Source of the DNA: CAZMCT01 sp964564785
Lineage (GTDB): Bacteria; Planctomycetota; Phycisphaerae; UBA1845; Fen-1342
Assembly: GCA_964564785.1 (NCBI GenBank)
Contig: CAZMCT010000016.1
Coordinates: 1 to 43,566 of the forward strand
Direction of reading: 5' to 3'
DNA length: 43,566 nucleotides
The notes under the pieces are model-generated. The model saw nothing but the letters and a program-made list of their open reading frames with translations, did not search any database and was not told where the DNA came from. Shown here piece after piece: positions 8,730 through 16,323 of the stretch (positions are counted from its first letter, which is position 1; each line of letters starts with the position of its first letter). Both the position numbers and the translations under genes were made by a program.

Positions 8730-8819
8730 GAAAAAGGGGACAGGCACCGCGGGGGCAGGTGGCGGCGCTACCGCGATCTTGGATTGGCGCTGAGCCAGCC
8801 CCAGTTCTCCACGGGCTGT
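8730..8819. repeat. Dispersed repeat family A, copy 1
   Basis: This stretch of about 90 bases starts GGGGACAGGCACCGCGG and ends GAGCCAGCCCC ... CACGGGCTG. It aligns along its whole length with 16211-16323 and 42428-42532. The two ends are imperfect inverted complements, so it can fold as a long hairpin. It lies exactly between the convergent pyrE and kinase genes, where a two-way terminator would be useful. Confidence 0.7.
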
Positions 8820-9448
8820 CAGGCGAGCATGAACTGGCCGACGGTGGCTTGCACACCCAGGATCATGACGCAAAGTGCTGTCATCAAAGGCACTAAGACG
8901 TTGTCGTTCAATTCGAACATGCCCCAGCGGAAGGCCGGAAGGGCTTCCGTGGCCGTCGCTACGAGTGCCGCGATGAAGGCGACCCCTCTCGCCTCGGGTA
9001 GTGCTGCCCACAGGATCGCCAGCGCTGTCAGAAAGAACGCCGTGCTGCCAGCCAGACTCTTTCCCAGAAACTGCTCGCGGCCGTAGCGGAGCCCGATCAG
9101 TGAGGCTGCGGAATCTGATACGCTCTCGATCAACAACGCCGCAATTGCAATCGGTTTGGGGAACAACCAAACGCACAGCAGGGCGCCGATCATGACGTAT
9201 GTTGCTCCGGTGATCCGCCCCCACTCTCCGGAGCGGACCATAAACCCCACGCAGCGGCGGAAATACGCTTGAAAAGGCGGCAGCGCGTGGCGGAGCAATT
9301 CCACGGTTACTGCGATCAACACTCCGAGGCCGAGCAAGCCGAGCATCGGGTCGCGTGGCAGCAGCAGGTATGTGAGGGGAATGGACGCGGAGAGCAGGTG
9401 CAGCACCTTGCGACTGATCTCGGCTCGCCAGAACTGGTCCAGGTCCAC
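8819..9448 (-). CDS. Diacylglycerol/polyprenol kinase family membrane protein
   Basis: This 209-residue integral membrane protein of about six helices resembles the CTP-dependent Dgk1/Sec59/phytol-kinase family. Signatures are RKVLHLLSASIPLTYLL at the N-terminus, the GATYVMIGALL helix, and SVSDSAASLIGLRYGR followed by GKSLAGSTAFF, the conserved CTP-binding region. It would phosphorylate a lipid alcohol (diacylglycerol, dolichol or phytol type); which one cannot be told. I choose the GTG at 9448 because GGAG lies six bases before it, whereas the TTG two codons upstream directly abuts the GGAG. It is convergent with pyrE. Confidence 0.85.
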   Translation of the reverse strand: MDLDQFWRAEISRKVLHLLSASIPLTYLLLPRDPMLGLLGLGVLIAVTVELLRHALPPFQAYFRRCVGFMVRSGEWGRITGATYVMIGALLCVWLFPKPIAIAALLIESVSDSAASLIGLRYGREQFLGKSLAGSTAFFLTALAILWAALPEARGVAFIAALVATATEALPAFRWGMFELNDNVLVPLMTALCVMILGVQATVGQFMLA

Positions 9449-9555
9449 GGCCAACTCCGTTGCGGTCGCGGCGCGGCCGCTACACGATAGTGCGGTATCG
9501 GCGAGAACGCACCCTCACCTGGTGGTGCGGCGATGCAAGTTTCACGCGGCCGCGT

Positions 9556-9584
9556 TTGCCCGCGCGCGCCGGGTCCCCTAGAAT
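9556..9584 (+). promoter_or_regulatory. Promoter of the beta-oxidation cluster
   Basis: TTGCCC, 17 bases, then TAGAAT, ending about 65 bases before the first acyl-CoA dehydrogenase. It lies in the divergent gap with the lipid kinase. No operator palindrome that I would name is seen. Confidence 0.45.
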
Positions 9585-9649
9585 GACCGATTGACCGATG
9601 GCGCTCGAACAAATTCAATTCCTGAGCCCTTGTGTCAGCGGGTCGCAAG

Positions 9650-10864
9650 ATGGAATTCAGCCTTCCTGAGGACATCGTCGCCCTTCGAGAGGTCGTTCGC
9701 CGCTTCGCGGCCGACCGTATCCGGCCGCACGCCCGGGCGTGGGATCGTGAGCAGCAGCTCCCAGACAACGTGGTGGCCGAGCTGGGGAGCCTGGGGTTGC
9801 TGGGGATCCTGACACCGGAAGAGTATGGGGGAACGAAGCATCCGGAGCACGGGTATCTCCAGAACGCGGTGGTGATGGAGGAAATTGCGCGGCAGGACGG
9901 CGGCACGGCGCTGCTGCTGGCGGCGCACAATGGTTTGTGCCAGGCGCACCTCAACCTGGCGGGCAGTGCGGAGCAATTGCAGCGGTATCTGCCGAAGCTG
10001 GCGACGGGGGAATGGATCGGGGCGTGGGGGCTGACGGAGCCGGGCAGCGGGTCCGACGCGGCCGCGCTGACGACGCGGGCCGAGCGCGACGGCCGGGGCT
10101 GGCGGCTGACGGGGCACAAGATGTTCATCACGAATGGGTCGCGGGCCCAGGTGTTCGTGGTGATGGCCCGCACGGACCCGAGCAAGGGAGTGAAGGGGAT
10201 TTCGGCGTTCATTGTCGAGCGGGGCGACGGGGGGTTCGAGATCGGGGCCAAGGAGGACAAGCTGGGGATGCGGTCGAGCGACACCGTTCCGCTCGATCTG
10301 GAGAACGTGTATTGCGGGCCCGAGGACCTCGTTGGCGAGCCGGGCATGGGCTACATCGACGCGCTGCGGGTGCTGGAGCGCGGGCGGGTGGGCATCGCGG
10401 CCCTCTCGGTGGGGCTGGCCCGCGGGGCGCTGGAGGAGTCGGTCGCCTACGCGAATACGCGCGTCGCGTTCTCCAAGCCGATCGCGGCCCAGCAGGCGAT
10501 CCAGTTCATGCTGGCGGACATGGCCGTGGACATCGAGGCCGCCCGGCTGATGGTCTGGGAGGCGGCCGACGCGCTGGATCGGCGCGATCAGTTGCTGCGC
10601 GAGGTTTCGGGCGAGGATCGGGCTCGGCGGGCGAACGAGCTGGACGCGGAGACACGGCAGAAGGCGTGCATGGCGAAGCTCTTCGCGAGCGAGATGGCGA
10701 CCCGGGTGGGACTGCACGCAATCCAGATTCACGGGGGCTACGGATACACGAAGGACGTCCCGGTCGAACGCTATATGCGTGATGCGAAGCTGTGCGAGAT
10801 CGGGGAGGGCAGCAGCGAGGTGCAGCGGATCATCATCGCCCGGGCGCTGCTGGAGCGCAAATAG
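9650..10864 (+). CDS. Acyl-CoA dehydrogenase (first paralogue)
   Basis: This 404-residue flavoprotein belongs to the short/medium-chain acyl-CoA dehydrogenase group and introduces the alpha-beta double bond using FAD. The N-terminal helical domain begins MEFSLPEDIVALREVV, and the middle domain has the FAD/substrate motif GLTEPGSGSDAAAL. The C-terminal catalytic base is Glu386 in the segment IGEGSSEVQR. An Arg/Glu-rich insertion of about 25 residues near 305-335 (from EAADALDRRDQLL) is longer than in the second paralogue. I use the ATG at 9650, which gives the usual family N-terminus, over the GTG six codons upstream. It leads a plus-strand cluster of acyl-CoA enzymes. Confidence 0.92.
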   Translation: MEFSLPEDIVALREVVRRFAADRIRPHARAWDREQQLPDNVVAELGSLGLLGILTPEEYGGTKHPEHGYLQNAVVMEEIARQDGGTALLLAAHNGLCQAHLNLAGSAEQLQRYLPKLATGEWIGAWGLTEPGSGSDAAALTTRAERDGRGWRLTGHKMFITNGSRAQVFVVMARTDPSKGVKGISAFIVERGDGGFEIGAKEDKLGMRSSDTVPLDLENVYCGPEDLVGEPGMGYIDALRVLERGRVGIAALSVGLARGALEESVAYANTRVAFSKPIAAQQAIQFMLADMAVDIEAARLMVWEAADALDRRDQLLREVSGEDRARRANELDAETRQKACMAKLFASEMATRVGLHAIQIHGGYGYTKDVPVERYMRDAKLCEIGEGSSEVQRIIIARALLERK

Positions 10865-11005
10865 ACGACTGCGGCATGAAGATGCAGAAGAGAGTCCGAG
10901 GCGAGAAGACAGAAGCGAGAGACTCCGCGCGTGGGCAAACGGAGGGACGGCCGGGTGACCGCGCGCGTCTGACTTCGAGCCTCTGACGTACTCAGGAGGT
11001 GTGCG

Positions 11006-12217
11006 TTGGATTTCCGCCTCACGGAAGATCAGCTCGCGTTCCGCGACGCCATCCGCCGCTTTTGCGACGAGAAGATCGCACCGCAGGCGGCCGAGCGGGA
11101 TGAGCGGCACGCATTCGAGGAGGGCCTGGTCGAGGAGCTGGCCGGGCTGGGGCTGTTCGGGACGTACGTACCCGAGGAATACGGCGGGGCGGGGCTCGAC
11201 GTGCTGACGTACATCCTCACGGTCGAAGAGCTGTCGCGCGCCTGCGGCGCGACGGGCATCCTGGTCTCGGCGCACCATTCGCTGTGCGTCGATCCGATCC
11301 TGCACTTCGGCAGCCAGGAGCAGAAGCGGCACTTTCTGCCGAAACTGGCCAGCGGGGAGTGGATCGGCTGCTTCTCGCTCACGGAGCCGGGCTCGGGCAG
11401 CGACGCGGGGGCGGCTCGCTGCACCGCGGTCGAGAAGGACGGCGGGTGGGTCATCAACGGGACCAAGAATTTCGTCACGAACGGCCGCGAAGCGCACGTC
11501 GTGGTACTGTTCGCGGTGACGGACCCGGAAAGCAAGCATCGGATGTCGGCCTTCGTGCTCGAGAAGGACACGCCGGGCTGCACCGTCGGCAAGCTGGAGA
11601 AGAAGCTGGGCATCCGGGCGAGCAGCACGGCCGAGCTGGTGTTCGAGGATTGCCGGCTGCCGCGGGAGGCGCTGCTGGGGCAGCGCGGGCGCGGGCTGAA
11701 CATCGCGCTGGCCACGCTGGACGGCGGGCGGATCGGCGTGGCGGCCCAGGCGCTGGGGCTGTCGCAGGCGGCGCTGGAGGCCAGCGTGTCGTACGCGAAC
11801 ACGCGCGTACAGTTCAACCAGCCGATCGGCCGCTTCCAGGCCATCCAGTGGAAACTGGCCGACATGGCCACGCAGATCGCGGCGGCGCGGCTGCTGACCT
11901 ACCGCGCCGCGGAGCTCAAGCAGAAGTTCGTCGAGGAATGGCACGCGCTCCAGGCGCGGGGCGAGCCGGAGCCGCGCCCGACGGTGAACTACTCGGCCGA
12001 AGCGGCGATGGCCAAACTGCTGGCGAGCGAGGTATCGAGCCGGGTGACAAGCATGGCGATCCAGATCTTCGGCGGATACGGCTACTGCGCGGACTATCCG
12101 GCCGAGCGGCTGCTGCGGGACGCGCGGATCACCGAGCTGTACGAGGGCACGAGCGAGATTCAGCGGCTGGTGATCGCGCGGCGCGTGCTTTCGGACCCCG
12201 GGTGGGTCGCAAGATGA
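11006..12217 (+). CDS. Acyl-CoA dehydrogenase (second paralogue)
   Basis: This 403-residue acyl-CoA dehydrogenase is closest in character to the short-chain/butyryl-CoA type. It starts at TTG: AGGAGGT lies five bases before it, and the resulting N-terminus MDFRLTEDQLAFRDAI is the family norm. SLTEPGSGSDAGAA is the FAD-binding motif and Glu380 of YEGTSEIQR the catalytic base. It differs widely in sequence from the gene just upstream, so the pair is an old duplication or two recruitments, probably with different chain-length preference. An electron-transfer flavoprotein would be the acceptor; none is in the window. Confidence 0.93.
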   Translation: MDFRLTEDQLAFRDAIRRFCDEKIAPQAAERDERHAFEEGLVEELAGLGLFGTYVPEEYGGAGLDVLTYILTVEELSRACGATGILVSAHHSLCVDPILHFGSQEQKRHFLPKLASGEWIGCFSLTEPGSGSDAGAARCTAVEKDGGWVINGTKNFVTNGREAHVVVLFAVTDPESKHRMSAFVLEKDTPGCTVGKLEKKLGIRASSTAELVFEDCRLPREALLGQRGRGLNIALATLDGGRIGVAAQALGLSQAALEASVSYANTRVQFNQPIGRFQAIQWKLADMATQIAAARLLTYRAAELKQKFVEEWHALQARGEPEPRPTVNYSAEAAMAKLLASEVSSRVTSMAIQIFGGYGYCADYPAERLLRDARITELYEGTSEIQRLVIARRVLSDPGWVAR

Positions 12218-12355
12218 GTGTCGAAGGCGGAATGCTGAACGAATCCAGCCGGAGGGCGTCGTGAACGGCGCGGCGTTGAGAGCCGAGGCGGAGTGCGGAG
12301 CGCGGCGTCCCGCTCTGCATTCCGCATCTTGATTCTGCGGTCGCAGGAGGTGCGC

Positions 12356-13534
12356 ATGTCTGGGAAGCTCGCTTACCTCGTCGCCGGCCGGCGCAGCCCG
12401 ATCGGCCGATACCTCGGAACGATCTCGAAGCTGAGCGCGATGGAGCTGGGGGCGCAGGTTGGCAGGAACCTGCTGGCGGCGGCGCAGGTCGACGCCGCAG
12501 CCGTCGACGAGGTGTACGTCGGGCAGGTGCTCCAGGCCGGCTGCGGGCAGAACCCGGCCCGGCAGGTGGCGCTGGGGGCGGGCCTGCCGGACACGATGTC
12601 GTGCTGCACGGTGAACAAGGTGTGCGGCAGCGGTCTTCAGGCGGTGATGTTCGCCGACCAGGTGATCCGGGCGGGAGACGCAGACCTGGTGCTCGCGGGC
12701 GGGATCGAGTCGATGAGCCAGGCGCCGTACCTGGTGCGCAACGTGCGGTTCGGGATCAAGTTCGGCAACGCGGAGTTCGTCGACGAGATGCAGTACGACG
12801 GCCTGACGAACGTGTATTCGAACGAGGCGATGGGCGAGCTGGCCGAGTACACCGCGCAGAAGGCGGGAATCACGCGGCAAGCGCAGGACGAGTGGGCCCT
12901 GCGCAGCCAGCAGCGGGCGGCGAAGGCCTCGGCGGAGGGGCGGTTCAAGGCCGAGATCGCACCGATCGCGGTGCCGCGGGCCAAGGAGGCATTCGCGGTC
13001 GACGAGACGTTCCGGGCGGACACGACGCTCGAGGCCCTGGCAGCGCTGAAGCCGGCGTTCAAGGGCGGCAGCTCGGTGACGGCGGGGAACGCGTCCCAGC
13101 TCTCCGACGGGGCGGCGCTGCTGCTGGTGGCCAGCGAGGGGGGGCTGAAGCGGTGCGGCAGCAAGCCGCTGGCCCGGATCGTGGGTCAGGCGACGGCCGG
13201 GGCGGCCCCGCGGGAGCTGTTCTTCACACCGCCGGTCGCGGCCCGCAAGGCGTGTGAGCGGGCGGGGTGGAAAGTCGCGGACGTGGAGGTGTGGGAGCTG
13301 AACGAAGCGTTCGCGTCGCAGACGATCGCGGGCGTGAAGGGGCTCGAGCTCGATCCGGAGCGCGTCAACGTCAACGGCGGCGCGATCGCGCTGGGGCACC
13401 CGATCGGGGCGAGCGGGGCCCGCGTGCTGGTGACGCTGCTGCACGTGATGCAGCAGCGGGGGGCGAAGCGCGGCGTGACGGCCGTGTGCCTGGGCGGCGG
13501 GAACGCGGTGGCCCTGGCGGTCGAGGCGGTGTAG
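12356..13534 (+). CDS. Acetyl-CoA C-acyltransferase (thiolase)
   Basis: This 392-residue thiolase has the complete catalytic set at positions I recall for the Zoogloea enzyme: nucleophile Cys90 in NKVCGSGL, His348 in GHPIG, and second Cys378 in VCLGGG. AGGAGG lies five bases before the ATG at 12356, and the upstream open frame has no such site. It cleaves 3-ketoacyl-CoA or, in reverse, condenses two acetyl-CoA. Its place between acyl-CoA dehydrogenases and the hydroxyacyl-CoA dehydrogenase points to a fatty-acid/butyrate beta-oxidation set. The gap before it contains a nine-base inverted repeat (12227-12235 and 12317-12325). Confidence 0.94.
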   Translation: MSGKLAYLVAGRRSPIGRYLGTISKLSAMELGAQVGRNLLAAAQVDAAAVDEVYVGQVLQAGCGQNPARQVALGAGLPDTMSCCTVNKVCGSGLQAVMFADQVIRAGDADLVLAGGIESMSQAPYLVRNVRFGIKFGNAEFVDEMQYDGLTNVYSNEAMGELAEYTAQKAGITRQAQDEWALRSQQRAAKASAEGRFKAEIAPIAVPRAKEAFAVDETFRADTTLEALAALKPAFKGGSSVTAGNASQLSDGAALLLVASEGGLKRCGSKPLARIVGQATAGAAPRELFFTPPVAARKACERAGWKVADVEVWELNEAFASQTIAGVKGLELDPERVNVNGGAIALGHPIGASGARVLVTLLHVMQQRGAKRGVTAVCLGGGNAVALAVEAV

Positions 13535-13604
13535 GAAAACCGCCGCGGGACGGATTCACAGAGAAGAGCCGCCGGTAAACGCGGCGGCGGACGCGAGATG
13601 AGTC

Positions 13605-13826
13605 ATGGACCGGCAGCATAGTGGCATGTGTATCGAGCGGTGGATCCGGGTGGTTGCGGGCACGTTCGTGATCGCGAGCGTGGTTCTGTCTCATTACCAC
13701 AGCCCGTGGTGGCTGCTGTTCACGCTGTTCGTGGGGTTGAACCTGTTTCAGTCGGGTCTGACGCGCTGGTGTCTGATGGAGGACATCCTGGCGAAGCTGG
13801 GCGTCCCCCGCTGTCCGCCGACGTGA
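13605..13826 (+). CDS. DUF2892/YgaP-like small inner-membrane protein
   Basis: This 73-residue protein matches the DUF2892 pattern: ERWIRVVAGTFVIASVVLS forms the first membrane helix, WWLLFTLFVGLNLFQSG the second, and CLMEDILAKLGV the conserved end. The family often accompanies rhodanese or sulfur-transfer proteins, but none is here. Its location inside the acyl-CoA cluster is probably chance, or a remnant of an older arrangement. The ATG at 13626 is an alternative start. Confidence 0.8.
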   Translation: MDRQHSGMCIERWIRVVAGTFVIASVVLSHYHSPWWLLFTLFVGLNLFQSGLTRWCLMEDILAKLGVPRCPPT

Positions 13827-13844
13827 ACCGAAATCCGTGTCGAT

Positions 13845-13972
13845 ACGCCGAGGCACAGAGACGACCAAGGACGGAGCCGTATTGCGTCGAAGCCGGCGAC
13901 AGGCGGACCGGGATCGGGGAATCAACCCGCATGGGCTCTTTGACGGGTCTCTGTGGTGATCTTCTTCTTCGC
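13845..13972. repeat. Repeat family C, copy 1, with inverted ends
   Basis: The left arm GAGGCACAGAGACGACCAAGG and the right arm, whose complement reads GATCACCACAGAGACCC, are imperfect inverted copies around about 75 bases of unrelated sequence. The right arm TCTCTGTGGTGAT recurs at 15042-15054. The insert lies directly before the hydroxyacyl-CoA dehydrogenase gene. Confidence 0.55.
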
Positions 13973-13983
13973 GGAGGCGAGCG

Positions 13984-14847
13984 ATGGAAATCCGGACAAA
14001 CGTGAGGACCGTGGGCGTAATCGGGACCGGCACGATGGGCTCGGGTATCGCCCAGACCTTCGGCCAGGCGGGCCGCACCGTGCTCATGTACGACGCCATT
14101 CCCGGCGCGGTCGAGCGGGCGCTCGGCGCGATCGGCAAGTCGCTCGACAAGTTCGTCGAGAAACAGAAGCTCACCGCCGACGCCGCGGCCGCGACCAAGA
14201 GGAATCTGCGGCCGGCCGCAATGGCCGACATGGCCGACGTGGATCTGGTGGTCGAGGCGGTGTTCGAGGATGTCGGCGTGAAGCGCGAGCTCTACCACAA
14301 CCTGGCCCGCACCGTGCCGGCGGAGGTGGTGTTTGCGAGCAACACGAGCAGCATCTCGATCAGCCAGCTCGCGGCGCTCTCGGGCCGACCGGAGCGTTTC
14401 ATCGGCATGCATTTCTTCAACCCGGTGCCGATGATGAAGCTGGTCGAGGTGGTGGTGGGGTTACAGACGGCCGAGCCGGTGGTGGAGTTCATCACGAGCC
14501 TGGCGCAGGAGTTGGGAAAGACGCCGCTGAGGGTGAAGGACCATCCGGGGTTCGTGAGCAACCGGGTGCTGATGCCGCTGATCAACGAGGCGGTGCACTG
14601 CCTGGCGGACGGCGTGGCGGATGCGGCGACGATCGACGAGATCATGAAGCTGGGCATGGCCCACACGATGGGGCCGCTGGCGACGGCGGACCTGATCGGG
14701 CTGGACGTGTGCCTGAACATCCTGGAGGTGCTGCACCACGATCTGGGGGCGGACAAGTACGCCCCGGCCCCGCTGCTGCGGACGATGGTGCGCGCCGGGC
14801 TGCTGGGCCGCAAGAGCGGCCGCGGTTTTTTTGATTACTCCAAGTAA
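13984..14847 (+). CDS. 3-hydroxybutyryl-CoA dehydrogenase
   Basis: This 287-residue NAD-dependent 3-hydroxyacyl-CoA dehydrogenase is of the stand-alone (Hbd/PaaH) type. The N-terminal Rossmann fold has GTGTMG at 14-19. The active-site histidine is His143 in GMHFFNPVP, and FASNTSSISIS carries the conserved Ser/Asn. The C-terminal helical domain includes HPGFVSNR. GGAG seven bases upstream fixes the start. It oxidises L-3-hydroxyacyl-CoA to 3-ketoacyl-CoA for the thiolase two genes upstream, or runs the reverse reaction in butyrate or polyhydroxybutyrate metabolism. Confidence 0.94.
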   Translation: MEIRTNVRTVGVIGTGTMGSGIAQTFGQAGRTVLMYDAIPGAVERALGAIGKSLDKFVEKQKLTADAAAATKRNLRPAAMADMADVDLVVEAVFEDVGVKRELYHNLARTVPAEVVFASNTSSISISQLAALSGRPERFIGMHFFNPVPMMKLVEVVVGLQTAEPVVEFITSLAQELGKTPLRVKDHPGFVSNRVLMPLINEAVHCLADGVADAATIDEIMKLGMAHTMGPLATADLIGLDVCLNILEVLHHDLGADKYAPAPLLRTMVRAGLLGRKSGRGFFDYSK

Positions 14848-15062
14848 CAGAGATACCACAGAAACACAGAGGACACGAAGGGGCACAGAGGAAAAAACAC
14901 CCGATTGGAACGGAAACGGTGGGCGGTTCGCCGAAGTATTCGGTATCGGGCGACAACTCGCGCGAGACAGTCACCGGCGCCGTTTGTTGGAGTGTAGCTT
15001 CGCGTTTTTCCGTGTGGTTCTGCGGACTCCATACGTCTCTGTGGTGATTTGTCTTTCCGGAT
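14848..15062. repeat. Repeat family C, copy 2, with inverted ends
   Basis: The segment begins right after the dehydrogenase stop with AGATACCACAGAAACACAG. It ends with the complement motif GTCTCTGTGGTGAT, about 20 bases before the next start codon. The interior of about 150 bases has no open frame that I would call. It resembles the copy at 13845 in its arms but not in its interior. Confidence 0.55.
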
Positions 15063-15074
15063 GAGGAAGCCAAC

Positions 15075-15836
15075 ATGGCCAACGAAAAGTCCCAGACCGA
15101 GGTGGTGCTCGAAAAGCAAGGCGAACTGGCGACGGTGCGTTTCGTGTCGCCGGCGGGCGTGAACATTTTTTCCTCGCGGGTGATCGGCACGCTGGGCACG
15201 CTGGTCGAGCGGATCGCGACCGACCCCCGGCTGCGTTTCGTGGTGTTCCGCGGTTCGGGCAAGGTGTTCCTGGCCGGCGCGGACATCAGCGAGATGCAGA
15301 TGTTCACCGAAGACCAGGGGCGGGCCTTCGCCCGCAACGGCCACAACGTCTTCAACGCGATCGAGGCCCTGCCCCAGATCACGATTGCGGCCATGAACGG
15401 CGCCGCCCTGGGCGGCGGCTGCGAGCTGGCGATGGCCTGTGATTTCCGGCTGATGGTCGCGACGGGCAAGATCGGGCAGCCCGAGACGCGGCTGGGCATC
15501 ATCCCCGGCTGGGGTGGGACACAGCGGCTGCCGAAGTACGTGGGGCTCGGCGTGGCCCGCCGGCTGCTGTTCTCGGGCGAGGCGATCTCGGCCGAAGAGG
15601 CGGCCCGCATCGGCCTGGTCGACGAGGTCGTACCCGGCCCCGACGACCTCGACCCCGCGCTGCAACGCTGGTTCAAGCTGCTGGCCGCGGGTTCGCCCTC
15701 GGCGATCGGGCGCTGCAAGCACGCGCTGCTCCAGCACGACGAGGTCGAGGAATTCGCCAAGTGCTTCAGCGCCTCGGACGCCCGCGAGGGTACCAGCGCC
15801 TTCCTCGACAAGCGCAAGCCGAGCTGGGCGCCGTAG
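15075..15836 (+). CDS. Enoyl-CoA hydratase/isomerase family protein
   Basis: This 253-residue crotonase hydrates enoyl-CoA to 3-hydroxyacyl-CoA. Both catalytic glutamates appear to be present with the classical 20-residue spacing: Glu117 in GGGCELAMACD and Glu137 in GQPETRLGIIPGWGGTQR. The oxyanion-hole segment FLAGADISEM is at 65-74. GAGGAAG upstream supports the ATG. It completes the beta-oxidation set begun at 9650. The C-terminus is of ordinary length, so it is not the fused multifunctional form. Confidence 0.93.
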   Translation: MANEKSQTEVVLEKQGELATVRFVSPAGVNIFSSRVIGTLGTLVERIATDPRLRFVVFRGSGKVFLAGADISEMQMFTEDQGRAFARNGHNVFNAIEALPQITIAAMNGAALGGGCELAMACDFRLMVATGKIGQPETRLGIIPGWGGTQRLPKYVGLGVARRLLFSGEAISAEEAARIGLVDEVVPGPDDLDPALQRWFKLLAAGSPSAIGRCKHALLQHDEVEEFAKCFSASDAREGTSAFLDKRKPSWAP

Positions 15837-15903
15837 CCGGCCGCAACGCATCCGGGCCACTGTGCCTTGCCCCCCGGGTGGCCGCTGGCGCTGCTGGAAC
15901 GGA

Positions 15904-16086
15904 TTGACGAACACGTCCACATGCGGCCGCAGCACGCCACGGGGTCGAAACGGCTCCGGTGGCTTCATGCTCATCGAACTGCTCGTGGTCGTCGCGATCA
16001 TTGCCTTGCTGGTCTCGATCCTGCTGCCGTTGCTGCGCGCGGCCCGCGCGCCGGCGCGCCGCGCGCCGGCGTGGAACTTCATTTAG
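15904..16086 (+). pseudogene. Truncated type IV pilin-like/pseudopilin N-terminus
   Basis: The frame contains GFMLIELLVVVAIIALL followed by VSILLPLLRAAR, a near-perfect prepilin peptidase site and pseudopilin N-terminal helix with the +5 Glu. Planctomycete pseudopilins of this kind usually run to 200 or more residues. Here the frame ends about 14 residues later in a Pro/Arg/Ala stretch and a TAG that is itself the first bases of a family B repeat. The only in-frame start nearby is the TTG at 15904. I read it as a gene whose body was lost, perhaps where the repeat entered. Production of a 60-residue membrane peptide is not excluded. Confidence 0.6.
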
Positions 16087-16206
16087 AGCGCCTGACAAAA
16101 CCAGCTGGGGGACCGACCTCCGGTCGGTCAGTCGACAGGCCGGAGGCCTGTCCCCCAGGGGTAACAGGCCGGAGGCCTGTCACTAAGGGTTGTGACAGCC
16201 GCTGCC
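16085..16206. repeat. Dispersed palindromic repeat family B, copy 1
   Basis: It starts AGAGCGCCTGACAAAA and contains the 19-base palindrome GACCGACCTCCGGTCGGTC (16111-16129). Two copies of ACAGGCCGGAGGCCTGT (16135-16151 and 16164-16180) follow, and the end is TTGTGACAGCCGCT. The outer ends are approximate inverted repeats. Read on the minus strand, the first hairpin is followed by GGTTTTG downstream of the lipoprotein gene at 16324, so it could act as its terminator. Confidence 0.8.
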
Positions 16207-16210
16207 GCTC

Positions 16211-16323
16211 CTAGCCGCCCGTTGGAATAGGGTTGGAGGCGGGGCCAGGCACCGCGGAAGTGGTTGCCGGCGCTGCCGCAATAGCGGTTTGGGGCGAAGC
16301 CAGCCCCCTTGATCAACGGGCGG
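16211..16323. repeat. Dispersed repeat family A, copy 2
   Basis: It begins CTAGCCGCCCGTTGG, a motif that also occurs after the PTPS gene near 35315. It runs through GGGGCCAGGCACCGCGG to GAAGCCAGCCCCCTT and ATCAACGGGCGG. It aligns with 8730-8819 and 42428-42532 and abuts family B copy 1. Confidence 0.7.

Noticed and set aside
9635..13444. A 1269-codon open frame on the minus strand
   Set aside because: It is antisense to two acyl-CoA dehydrogenases and the thiolase, is rich in Arg, Pro and His, and has no recognisable domain. It is a high-GC shadow frame.
16085..16206. A CRISPR array from the repeated GGCC palindromes
   Set aside because: The units are perfect palindromes with irregular, very short spacing, and no cas genes are present. 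They match a dispersed repeat family found at three places.
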